The notes under the pieces were generated by a model. It did not search any database and was not told where the DNA came from. It saw nothing but the letters and a program-made list of their open reading frames with translations. From contig CAWHNT010000035.1 in assembly GCA_963830775.1 (NCBI GenBank), forward strand, positions 1 through 64,000: 64,000 nt of DNA, given 5' to 3'. Shown piece by piece: positions 26,856-36,686 of the stretch. Each line of letters begins with the position of its first letter. The stretch's first letter is position 1. The DNA is from CAWHNT01 sp963830775 (lineage in GTDB: Bacteria > Pseudomonadota > Alphaproteobacteria > Geminicoccales > Geminicoccaceae). Both the position numbers and the translations under genes were made by a program.

Positions 26856-29800
26856 CTAGAAGGCAACGCGAGGGCAAGCGAGGCGCCGTAATGCTCGGTG
26901 TCGTCGCCAAGCTGGCTGAAGCCGGTGGCCCGCAAGGTGGCCCCGGCCTGGCTCGCCAGATCCACGCCCAGCTCGAGGTCGAGATAGGTCCGGTCCATGT
27001 CGGCCGAGGAGGTGAAGCTGGTGCCGGTGTCGGAGAACCGCGCCCGGACCGTGGGCGTGTTGTCGGTGAGGAACCGGGTCAGGCCCACGCTCGCCATCGG
27101 CGTGAGCTGCCAGCCCTCGGCCACGGCGAAGCCCCGGCTCACCTCCAGCGCCGGATGCAGGCTGAAGAAGGCCTCGCTGTGGTCGCTCACCTCGAGGTCG
27201 GCGGCATCGGCCCCGTCCTCGTCGACATCGTCGGTGCGGATCACCGTGGCGGCGAGGTCGACCCGGGGCTCGATCCGCCAGGCATCCAGCGCCACCCGGT
27301 AGCCCGCCCGCACCCGGCCGGTGAGGAAGGCCAGGTCCTGGTCGCCGTCCGCCTCCTCGCCCGTGCCGACATCACGCTCGACATCGAGCCAGGCCAGGCC
27401 CGCGTTCAGCCCGGCACCCAGGAGCCAGGGGCCGCTCTCGCGCCGGGCCGCGATGCCGAGCTGCGCCTGGTGCCCGTCGGTGTCGGCATGGTCGCCCGTC
27501 TCCATGTCGGGCCGCTCGTAGGCGATGCCGCCACCCAGGGTCCAGCCCTGGCCGACCAGCCTCTCGGCTCCGGCCGCGATCTCGTAGCGCTTGTCCTCGA
27601 AGCGGTCGTCGCTGTCGCCGCCGTCGCGCTCGAAGCGGCGCGCCTGCACCCGCATCCAGCCGCAGCCGCGCTCGTCCTCGACGCGGACGTCGCTGCTGCG
27701 GGCGGCACAGTCGAGCATCGAGCCCGAGAAGCGCAGCGAGGAGAACAGCGTGCCGACCTGGTTGTCGGCGTAAGGCTCGGCACTCAGCCGCTCCAGGAGG
27801 TCGTCGGGATCGGTCCCGGAGAGCGCAGCCAGGAGCTGCGGGTCGAGCTCGCCCGAGGCGCTGAGCGCCTGGAGCCCCTCCGCCACCTCCTCCTGGTTGG
27901 CATCGAGGTCCGCCGCCACCTGGGCCGTGTCGCCCTCGAGCTCGTAGTGCAGCACGATCTCGTCGCCGTCGCGCTCGATCGCGTAGCTGGCGTTCTCCTC
28001 GTCCTTGATCGTCAGCCGCCGGAGATCGTCCTCGCCAAGGCCCCGCCGCGCGCGCAGCAGGCGCACGGTACCCTCGCGCGCGAGCAGGAGACCGTTGTCG
28101 GGCACGACGGGGTCGATCTCGCCCGCAAGCCGCACCCGGCCCTGGACGTGGACCAAGGGCTCGTCGGCATCATGACTGCCGTCGAGCACCAGCCTCAGCA
28201 CGCCCTTCTCCCTCTGCACGAAGTCGCCGGCGAGCCGGTGCCCGCCGGCCACGGCGCCGAGCACGACGGTGCCACGGTTGGTGAGCCTGCCGTTGCGGCC
28301 AAGATCGACCGTCTCCCCCGGCAGGAACATGCCGCGCCCGCGATTGACGAAGCGGTTCCGGCCCTTCCCCAGGTCCACCGAGCCCACGATCACGCCGCTG
28401 TTGCGGATCCTGTCGGCAGGATCGCCGGTCTCGACCGCCGTCAGGCTCGCGGATGAGCCCACCGTGCCGCTGTTGACGATGGTGTTGTTGGCGTTGCCGT
28501 CGAGGACAAGGATCGAGCGGCCGTTGCCGGTGCCGCCCTGGACCACCGCACCGGCCGCCACCGTGATCTTGACGGTGCCGTTGCCGCCCAGGCCCTCGCT
28601 CTGCGCCATGATGCCGTTGGCATCCACACCGGTCGCCTTGACGGTGCCGCTGACGCTGACGGTGACGTTCCCGCCCGTGCCCGCATGGGTGCTGTCCTGC
28701 TTGCCACCGATGCTCTGGGCGAAGATGCCGTGCGCACCGTCGCCGGTGGTCGAGATGGTGCCGCCGGTCTGGGTCACCTGGACCACGCCGCCCGAGCCGT
28801 TGCCGCCGATACCGCCGGCAAAGAAGCTGCCGCCCGTCGTCTGGCCGCTCACGACGAAGGCGCCCGTCCCGCTGAGGCCGCCGCCGCCGCCTACGCTCTG
28901 GGCAAGGACGCCGACGGCGCTGTTGCCCTCTGTGCTGACGTTCCCGCCCACCTCGACGTTCACGGGCCCACCATCGCCGGCCGATCCGCCCTGGCTGGGG
29001 GAGCCCACGCCCGCACCGATGCTGACCCAGGCCGGTGCCCCCGGGATGGTGCCGAGATTGGCATCGCCGCCCACGCCGCCACCGCCGCCCACGCTCTGGG
29101 CGAAGATGCCGTAGGAGGCGTTGACCGGCTGCTCGTCGGACGGCTCCGCCGGCCCGTTGGTCGTGATCGAGCCGCCGTTCAACAGCCGCACCGTGACGGC
29201 TCCGCCATTGCCGCTGGAGCCGCCCGAGCCGCCGACGGAGATCCCGCCCACGAACCCGGCGGCACCGGTGCCGCCACGGCCGCCGCCGCCGCCCACGCTC
29301 TGGGCGAAGATGCCGGCCGAGTTGATGCCATCCGTCGTGATCGCTGCGGTGGAATGGGTCACGTTGACGGTGCCGCCGTTGCCGGTGCTGCCCGAGGTGC
29401 CGCCGACCCGCACCGAGACGCTCTTGTAGAAATCGGTCCGGTCGGTGAGCGGCACGCCGGCAGCACCCGAGGCGTCGCCGCCATCACCACCGCCGCCGCC
29501 GATGCTGTAGGCGTAGATGCCGTAGGAACCGTTGCCGCGGGTGTGGATGGCGCCCGAGCTGTTGACCGTCGCCGTGCCGCCATTGCTGCCGGTGCCACCG
29601 CCGCCGCCGATCCCGACCTGCAGGTTGTAGTTGTAGGCGCTGGTCGGCTTGGGCGCACTGGGGTCGAGCTGGCAGACGCTGGCCTTGCAGTTGAACGCGG
29701 ACGTCACCACCGTGCCGCCGCTGCCGCCGACGCTGCTCGCGAACAGCCCGTGCGAGGCGTCCCCCCAGGTGTCGATGCCGGCCGCGTTGTCGATCTGGGC

Positions 29801-32800
29801 GTTGCCGCCGGTGCTCCCGCTGCCGCCCTTGCCGCCGACCGCCAGGGAGAGGTTGACCGTGGAGCTCGAGCCGCTGGCCAGTGCCTGCACCGTCTGGTCG
29901 ACGCTCAGGCCGCCATTGCCGCCGCTGCCGCCCACGCTCTGCGCCATGATGCCATGCGACTGGCTGCTGTAGGTCGTGATCGCACCACCGCCGGTATTGT
30001 TGACGTACACCGCACCGCCCGTGCCGGCGGAGCCTCCCTTGCCGCCGACGGCGGCCGAGAGATTGACGTTGGTGGTCTCGCCCTGGACGCCGAGGGTGAA
30101 GGCGCCCGAGAGGCCGCCATTGCCACCGCCGCCACCGACACTCTGCGCCAGGATGCCATGCGCGTTGTCGGTCGGGTCGTCGTTGTCGCCGGGATCGGCC
30201 TTGTTGCCGGTGGTGATGGCACTGTTGTTGGTGACGGTGACCGGGCCGGCGTTCCCGCCGGTGGCACCGGCCCCGCCCAGCGAGAAGGACACGTTCAGGC
30301 TCTTGCCGGTGGTGGCGTTCAAGGTCCCGGCGATGCTGAGCCCGCCATTGCCGCCGCTGCCGCCGATGCTCTGGGCCACGATCCCGGCGGCCTGATCGCC
30401 CGTCGTCGTGACGGTGTCGCTGTTCAGCACCGTGACCTGGGCCGACGTGCCGCCCCGTCCGCCGTTGCCGCCGATCGATGCGGCCAGCGAGCCGTTGCCG
30501 CTGGAGATGGTGCCGGCGATGCTGAGACCGCCGTCGCCGCCGCCGCCGCCGATGCTCTGCGCCATGATGCCGTTGGCTTCGGCACCTGCGGTGGTGATCG
30601 GGCCTGTGCTCTCCACGTTCACCGTCGAGGCGTTGCCGCCGGCATTGCCCTTGCCGCCGACTGCCACCGAGACGCCCACGCTGTCGATGGCGACCGCACC
30701 GGAGATGGCGAAGCCGCCATTGCCGCCACCGCCGCCGATGCTCTGCGCCAGGATACCGTGCGACTTGCTGCCCTGGGTCGTGATCGCAGCGTCCGAGCGG
30801 ACGGTGACATCCAGCCCGTTGCCGCCGATGCCGCCCTGGCCGCCCATGGTGAAGGCGAAGCTGCCGATCGACCCGCCGGTGGCGACGTTGATCGCGAAGC
30901 CGCCATTGCCGCCGCCGCCGCCCAGGCTCTGGGCGGTGATGCCGGTCGACGCGTTGCCGCTCGTGTGGATGGCGTTCGGAACGGTGTCGCAGTCCTTGTC
31001 GTCGAGGCAGGTGTTCACGAACACCGACCCGCCGTTCCCGCCCGGCCCACCGGTCCCGCCCACCGACACGCCGGCCCCGGCATAGGCGCTGAGCGCCACC
31101 CCGACCGCAAAGCCGCCGGTGCCGCCACCGCCGCCGATGCTCTGGGCGAGCATGCCGTGCGAGCGGTCGCCGCTCGTGGTCAGGGTGGTGCCGAGCCGGG
31201 TCGTGATGCCGACGAACTCGGCCGAGCCGCCCTTGCCGCCGGACCCGCCGATGGCCACGGCAGCGCCCGCCCCGACCGAGACACCGTTGCCGCCGCTGCC
31301 GCCGCCGCCGCCGATGCTCTGCCCGAAGAGGGCGTTCGAATCCTGCAGGTGCGTGGTGACGGAGCTGCTGTCGACCTCGATCGACACGTTGCCGCCATTG
31401 CCGCCGCCGCCGCCCTTGGCACCCACCGTGAACCAGCCGCCGGTGGACCCGCCATTGCCGCCGCCGCCGCCGATGCTCTGGGCGACGATGCCGTGCGAGC
31501 AGCCGGTGCCGCAGGTCGGGTCGGGGCCGGGCTTGCCGGATGGGCCGAGGCCGGTGACGATCGTGGCGGACACGTTGTTGATGGTGATGTCACTGCCGTT
31601 CGACGTGGCGCTGCCGCCCCCGCCCAACGCCACGATGCCGCCCGTGGAGCCGCCATCGCCGCCGGTGCCGCCGATGCTCTGCGCCTGGATGCCATGGGCA
31701 TCGTTGCCGTAGGTGGTGATGGGGCCCGTGTTCACGACCGAGATGGAGCCCCCGGCACCACCGATGCTGCCGCCGCCGCCCTGCCCGTAGAAGGCGGCAA
31801 AGCCGGAGCCGCCCGCACCGCCGGCTCCGCCGATGCTCTGGGCCACGATCGCAGGCGACTGGTCGCCCCTGGTCGTGAGTGCCGCACTGTTGGTGATCTG
31901 GACCAGCCCACCCGGCCCGGCGCTGCCACCGCTGGCACCGAAGCTCACGAGCCCGTTCGAGGAGCCGCCGGCACCGCCGCGGCCACCCAGGCTCTGCGCC
32001 ACGATGGCGTAGGATTCGGGGCCCTGGGTCTGGACCGAGCCGCTGACATTGATGGTCAACTTGCCTCCGCCCTGGGTGTTGCCCCCGGAGCCGGAGCTTG
32101 GATTGAAGATGCTTCCGTCGCCGCCTTTCCCGCCGGTGCCGCCCAGGCTGGCGATCGAGATGCCTGGAGACGTGGTCCCGTTGGTCGTGACGGACCAGTT
32201 GCCCTGGACGGTGACCGGCCCGCCGACCCCGCCTGCTCCGCCGCTGCCGCCGGAGCCGAAAAGATCGCTGCTGCCGCCATTGCCGCCATTGCCGGCCTGG
32301 CTCAGCACGAAGATGCCGGGGGACTGATCGCCGGTGATCTGCAGGGTGCCGACTTGCGAGCCGCTCGTCGTGATGAGAACCGTGGGGCCGTTGCCCCCGG
32401 TGCCGCCCCTGCCGCCATTGCAGCAGACGCTGCTGCCACCATTGCCGCCATTGCCGGAAATGCCTACTGCCCGGATACCGGTGACAGGGCCCGAGGTGCT
32501 CCCTTGGGACGTCGCGATGACCGTTCCCTGAAAGGTGACCTGAGGTGGCCGGGCGAGCCCGCCCGTACCCCCGCTGCCGCCGGCCTGGCAGGTGATGGCG
32601 GTCGGGTCGTTGCAGTTGCTGCCGCCACCGCCAGTGCCGCCCTGGCCGGAGATGATGATGCCGTGGGCAGCTGCGCCAGAAGTCGAGATTCTTGCGCGAC
32701 CCGAGGAGCACGTTGAGGAAGTAGGTGCTGGTGCTCGTGCCGTTCGAGACCAGGATGCCGGGCACCGCTCCGGCCGGCGTGATGTCGGTCGACAGGTTCT

Positions 32801-33074
32801 GCACGTTGAGCGTGGAGGTATTCGAGCTGTTGAAGTCCCGCCCGCTCTGGATCCCGGCACTCTGATTTCCGGCGCAAGTAACGGTGCTGCCGTTGACCGT
32901 GCAGTTGTCCGGCTTGGCCTCCCCCGGACCGGCGGCGAGCATGATGCTCCCGAGGAGAAGGGCGGTGGCGCAGGCCGATCCGAGCCAGGGCGCGGCGTGC
33001 CTGCCCTGCCGATCTCGCTTGCCCGGCATCCGGGTCATGTCGAGAGTTGCCCGAGCCGCCTGCCCTGCCGACAT
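26856..33074 (-). pseudogene. giant Gly-rich autotransporter (type Va), frameshifted at both ends
   Basis: From ATG 33074 (GGGAGG upstream) the product has an extended signal region (GSACATALLLGSIMLAAGPG, cleavage near GEAKP), then KPDNCTVNGSTVTCAGNQSA. After an indel near 32690 the passenger runs for ~1600 residues as imperfect repeats with the core HGIxAQSIGGGGGNGG, more than twenty copies at 45-75 residue spacing, forming a predicted beta-helix. The last ~280 residues (CGWMRVQARRFERDGGDSDD to LDLELGVDLASQAGATLRAT) are an autotransporter barrel. The frame fails to stop after SLALAL; one base change near 26865 would give a normal short aromatic end and TAG at 26856. Likely an adhesin or aggregation factor. 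Confidence 0.8.
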
Positions 33075-33348
33075 CCCGCCGCCTCCCCAACCGTCCCGAC
33101 CTGTCGGCAGTGCCGCAAGCCTTGTCCTGGTGCCGAACGGTTAATGCGGGCAGTCTCGATGACGCCTAGCTCACCGTCAAAAGGAACCTGGGCCCGATAC
33201 TGCATCGCTGCTCTGGCAGCCGACGCATCTTGACAGATATGGCAGGCCGACAACACCGAGCCGGAGGATGCATTTGCCAGGCGGCGTCCGATGCTGTCGC
33301 ATCCGGGCGAGCCCGCGCTCTCGGGACATCGCCCTGCCGCGCGTGACT
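33075..33348. other. intergenic region upstream of autotransporter
   Basis: This 274-bp stretch separates two minus-strand genes and should contain the autotransporter promoter. I could not find a confident promoter, terminator hairpin or short gene in it. Confidence 0.4.
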
Positions 33349-34233
33349 TCAGTCAGGTGCCCCGACGAAGCCGAGGATCGCCGCGGCCGCGTCGTCGGGA
33401 TATTCCTCGTGCGCCGCCAGGGCACCGCGGACCTCGGCGGCATGGACCCGGCCCGAGGCGATCAGCGCGTCGATCTCGGCCGTGGACCTTGGCGGGGCGC
33501 TCGCAGGCCGCAGGACCAGGGTCGGCGGCAGCCCGTCCGCGAACAGGGCAAGCCAGGCCTCGCGGCTGCGGACCGGGTCGAGCTCACCGGTGACGAAGGC
33601 AGCGGTGGCGAAGCGGGCCCGCTCCCGGCGGGTGACGGCGAGCTTGGCCGCGAGCAGGCCGGCGTCGACATGCGCGGGCTCGGCATAGACATGCGCGCGC
33701 ATCATGCGCGCGACCACGGGCCCGCTGACGTTCACCCGGTAGAGGGCCTGGCCCAGCACCGGCATCTCGATCAGGCGCCGGATGCGGCCGTAGAGCGGCC
33801 TTCGGTCCTCGCCCATCGCGGTGGGCAGGGGCCCGCGCCAGGTCGGGGCGATGAGCACCAGCCGCTCGAACAAAGACGGGTGCTCGCGGGCGGCCTCGAC
33901 CAGGTAGGGAGCGGCATGGCCCGCCGCCACCGCGATCGGCCGGCTCCAGGTCTGGCGGTCGATGAACGCCCGCAGGAAGCGGCGCATCGTCTCCACGGTC
34001 ACCGGCAGCTGTGCCCGCGGCGCGTTGCCGAACCCGGGCCAGTCCGGGATCAGGCACTGGAACCGCCCGCCCAGGCGCGAGGCCAGCGGCCGCATCTCCT
34101 CGCGGGTGCCGATCGAGGACAGAGCCGGCAGCAGGAGTGCCGCCCTGCCCTCGCCCACCACGTCGAACGAGGTGACGCTCTCCTGCGCACCGGAGCGCCA
34201 GCTCAGCTGCCCGGTCCGCACCGGCAGGCTCAT
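33349..34233 (-). CDS. alpha/beta-hydrolase fold protein lacking the nucleophile Ser
   Basis: The 294-aa protein has an alpha/beta-hydrolase layout: LLLPALSSIGTREEMRPLAS (oxyanion region), FQCLIPDWPGFGNAPRA after strand 4, and the nucleophile elbow at residues 105-109, which reads GHAAP instead of GHSxG. The catalytic Ser at position 107 is Ala, and no replacement Asp or Cys is in place. No change of frame is seen, so this is likely genuine. Such Ser-less members may act as binding or lipid-associated proteins rather than hydrolases. It is the last of three minus-strand genes with two small membrane proteins. Confidence 0.75.
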   Translation of the reverse strand: MSLPVRTGQLSWRSGAQESVTSFDVVGEGRAALLLPALSSIGTREEMRPLASRLGGRFQCLIPDWPGFGNAPRAQLPVTVETMRRFLRAFIDRQTWSRPIAVAAGHAAPYLVEAAREHPSLFERLVLIAPTWRGPLPTAMGEDRRPLYGRIRRLIEMPVLGQALYRVNVSGPVVARMMRAHVYAEPAHVDAGLLAAKLAVTRRERARFATAAFVTGELDPVRSREAWLALFADGLPPTLVLRPASAPPRSTAEIDALIASGRVHAAEVRGALAAHEEYPDDAAAAILGFVGAPD

Positions 34234-34302
34234 AAGCTCCGTCGTGGCAGGACCTCCGCCGTGATCGCCGTGACCTCGACATATACCCCGAGATCGGTGC
34301 GG

Positions 34303-34428
34303 CTACCCGGACCCGTCCTTGCCCGACCGCCTGTCGCCACGCAGTGCCACGAGCTCGTTCACGGCCAGCCCCAGGACGATGCCCAGCACGAGGAGGAGCT
34401 CCAGGAGCGCCAGCAGGCTCCCGCTCAT
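34303..34428 (-). CDS. small single-helix membrane protein, 41 aa
   Basis: The frame MSGSLLALLELLLVLGIVLG continues LAVNELVALRGDRRSGKDGS and stops. It is one hydrophobic helix with a basic cytoplasmic tail, typical of short membrane proteins missed by automatic annotation. It lies 7 bp after the 99-aa membrane protein gene on the same strand. Function unknown. Confidence 0.5.
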   Translation of the reverse strand: MSGSLLALLELLLVLGIVLGLAVNELVALRGDRRSGKDGSG

Positions 34429-34435
34429 GGGCGGC

Positions 34436-34735
34436 TCAGCGCCGGCTCCGGTGCTCCAGGTCGCGTTGCCGGGCCAGGTCCAGGCGCTGGCGCAGCGAGC
34501 CCAGCCCGGCCACGGCCGCCGCACGGTCCCGTGCCGCCAGCCGCCGCCAGGCCAGGAAGTCGATCGTGATCGCGACCAGCAGGCCAGAGGCCAGGATCGC
34601 CAGCCCCTCCCCCGGATGGCCGACGCCGTAGGAGGAGGCCTCCAGCACCACGAACAGGAACGCCACGGCCAGGAACGGCGGGCCGTCGGTCACGATCCGC
34701 TCGGAGAACGTCCTCTCCCGGCGTTCCTCGCTCAT
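34436..34735 (-). CDS. two-helix membrane protein, 99 aa
   Basis: It starts MSEERRERTFSERIVTDGPP and has two hydrophobic helices (FLAVAFLFVVLEASSYGV and GLAILASGLLVAITIDFLAW), then a basic helical tail (RLAARDRAAAVAGLGSLRQR). A GAGGAT sequence lies upstream of the ATG at 34735. I do not recognise a family. Together with the 41-aa protein and the Ser-less hydrolase it may form a small envelope operon. Confidence 0.6.
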   Translation of the reverse strand: MSEERRERTFSERIVTDGPPFLAVAFLFVVLEASSYGVGHPGEGLAILASGLLVAITIDFLAWRRLAARDRAAAVAGLGSLRQRLDLARQRDLEHRSRR

Positions 34736-34805
34736 CCCCAGATCCTCCCTCGCCGGCCCACCGCTGCGACAAGGCGGGCCCTTATGCCAGATACGCCGGC
34801 GACCC

Positions 34806-34863
34806 AGGAACGGTTCAACTACTCGCGTCCGCGGCCGTTCCTCTTGAATATAGGTTCATATTC
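34806..34863 (+). promoter_or_regulatory. two inverted repeats upstream of unknown HTH-like gene
   Basis: AGGAACGG (34806-34813) pairs with CCGTTCCT (34835-34842), and GAATAT (34846-34851) pairs with ATATTC (34858-34863) around AGGTTC. The second lies 17 bp before the ATG at 34880 and its AT-richness stands out against the surrounding GC-rich DNA. This looks like a regulated promoter or operator, possibly autoregulated by the following gene. Confidence 0.45.
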
Positions 34864-34879
34864 CTGTAAATCCCTCCCC

Positions 34880-35624
34880 ATGCGCCCGATGCTCGCCACC
34901 GCCCACTACGCCACCCGCAAGGGCCTCAACCGCCCCTTCGCCCGGGTCACGGCCCGCGACCGCCGCATGGGCCAGAAGCTCTCCATGGGCCTCACGCCCA
35001 AGCAGGTGGCACGGCTGGAGGGCATGGCCCCGGCCGACGTCGAGACCCTCGTCGCCGAGCCCGAGTTCAAGGCGCTCATCGACGGCTACAACACCCTGCA
35101 CGCCATGCCCGAGGACGAGCAGCGCCGCATCCTGACCCAGCTCGCCCGCCACCTCCTGATGGAGGCCACAGCGCTGGGCGACGTGCGGGTGGCCATGTTC
35201 ATCCTGCTCCAGGAGCGCATGGGCAAGGACCCGGCCCGCACGCTGGCCGACGGCGTGATCGCCGCCAACAGGCGTGCCGCCGCAGCCGGCACCGGCCCCG
35301 CGCACGCCCAGCCCCTCGCCGCGCGCGCCTCGCCCGTCCGACGATCCCGACCTGCGGACGATGCAGCGGGTGGAGAGCCGCCTGCGCGGCGAGCTGCAGC
35401 AGGAGCATGCGGCGGTTCACGCCGCGGTGGCGGCGGACGAGGCTCCTCCCGTACTGAGGAAGCGGCGCCCGAGCCGGAGCCGCCCCAGCGGCAGCGCCGC
35501 TCGCCGCGGCCCTCCTCGACCCCGGTCCTCAGCGACTACCAGAGCCGCGCCATCGAGGCCCTGCTCCTGCTTGAAGAACGCGGCCCCCGACGAGCAGCCG
35601 ACGCCCCGCGCGCGGGCGCCCTGA
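34880..35624 (+). pseudogene. unknown protein with HTH-like N-terminus, frameshifted
   Basis: The first 140 residues are in one frame and well formed: MRPMLATAHYATRKGLNRPF, MGLTPKQVARLEGMAPADVE (HTH-like), PEFKALIDGYNTLHAMPEDE and ILTQLARHLLMEATALGDVR. The C-terminal part changes frame near 35320, 35450 and 35580 (RTMQRVESRLRGELQQEHAA, TPVLSDYQSRAIEALLLLEE, DEQPTPRARAP) and ends at 35624, 6 bp from the end of crtB on the other strand. The organisation resembles small DNA-binding proteins of mobile elements, but I cannot name a family. There is no good Shine-Dalgarno at 34880. Confidence 0.5.
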
Positions 35625-35630
35625 CGGGCC

Positions 35631-36686
35631 CTACCCCGCCCGCTCCAGCCGGTGCTGGCGCTCCAAACGCTCGAACAGCTCGACCACCCACACCGCCCGC
35701 CGGCCGACCTCCCACCAGCGTGCGGGCGCCGGCCTCAGGCCGACCGGGCTCGCCGTCACCGCCTCGACCAGGAACCGGGTCTGAGGGAGCGGCGGCACGT
35801 CCAGATCCGAAGGCACGGCGGCACCGGCCCGGCGCGCCTGCGCCAGCAGCACGAGCTTGCGCGAGTTGGGCACCACCGCCCGCCGGGCGACGCTGTCGAG
35901 ACCGGCCTGCTCCAGCTCGCGGCCGATCCCCGCATAGAGGAGCCGTGCCGCCCGGATCGCCGGCCGGCAGTCGGCCGGCAGCCCCTCGATCCCGGCATCG
36001 CTCCTGGCATAGAGCCGGTCGGCCGCCCGCAGCAGGCGCTGGACCACAGCACCGAGGGCCGGGGTGAAGCGGGGCCGGGCAAGCCAGGCGTCGGGCTCGA
36101 TCCCCTCCTCGTGCAGCCACTGCAGCGGGAGATAGAGGCGCCCGGCCCGCGCATCCTCGCCCACGTCGCGGGCGATGTTGGTGAGCTGCATGGCGACCCC
36201 GAGGTCGCAGGCCCGGGCCAGGAGCGAGGGTGCCCGCACCCCCATCAGCACCGCCATCATCGCCCCCACCGTGCCGGCAACCCGGGCGGCATAGGCCTGG
36301 AGGTCCTCGAGGGTCTGGTAGCGGCGGCCCTCCGCGTCCCAGGCAAAGCCCTCGAAGAGGGCCAGCGGCAGGGCCTCGGGGACGGCGTGGTGGGCCGCCA
36401 TGTCGGCAAAGGCGCGGTCCACCGGGTGGGGCAGCGGCCGGCCGGCATAGGCACGGGTCAGGCGCAACAGGAGCCGCGGCAGCGCATCCAGCCGGCCCTG
36501 GTGGAGGTCGATCGCATCGTCGGCCAGGCGGCAGAAGGCGTAGAGCGAGGCCGCCGGTCCCCGCACCCGGTCGGGCAGGAGGAGCGAGGCCGCATGGAAG
36601 GTGCGGGAGCCCTGGCGCAGGAGCTCGCGGCAGGCGGCAAGGTCGGCCGCCGTCGCATGGTCGCCTTCAGAGAAAGCTCGCGGCAT
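35631..36686 (-). CDS. crtB: phytoene synthase CrtB
   Basis: CrtB condenses two GGPP molecules to phytoene, the first carotenoid. The 351-aa protein has both aspartate-rich motifs of squalene/phytoene synthases, DDAID at 56-60 (YAFCRLADDAIDLHQGR) and DVGED in MQLTNIARDVGEDARAGRLY, and the conserved LYLPLQWL. The start at 36686 overlaps the 3' end of crtI by 20 bp, so it is the last gene of the bchI-bchD-bchO-DUF3422-crtI-crtB transcript. No frameshift. Confidence 0.95.
   Translation of the reverse strand: MPRAFSEGDHATAADLAACRELLRQGSRTFHAASLLLPDRVRGPAASLYAFCRLADDAIDLHQGRLDALPRLLLRLTRAYAGRPLPHPVDRAFADMAAHHAVPEALPLALFEGFAWDAEGRRYQTLEDLQAYAARVAGTVGAMMAVLMGVRAPSLLARACDLGVAMQLTNIARDVGEDARAGRLYLPLQWLHEEGIEPDAWLARPRFTPALGAVVQRLLRAADRLYARSDAGIEGLPADCRPAIRAARLLYAGIGRELEQAGLDSVARRAVVPNSRKLVLLAQARRAGAAVPSDLDVPPLPQTRFLVEAVTASPVGLRPAPARWWEVGRRAVWVVELFERLERQHRLERAG

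Noticed and set aside
26900..32700. Regular spaced repeats that could suggest a CRISPR array
   Set aside because: Repeats are in frame, variable in length and translate to glycine-rich AQSIGGGGG units; spacers are not unique sequences of constant length.
28685..32716. Plus-strand open frame of more than 1300 codons
   Set aside because: It is the antisense shadow of the GC-rich repetitive autotransporter; its Ala/Asp/Gly-rich low-complexity product has no domain pattern.
25793..32860. Single protein joining autotransporter, IalB-like and ArsA sequence
   Set aside because: The barrel should end near 26856; continued reading through the next two genes needs no biology, only a missing base near the natural stop.
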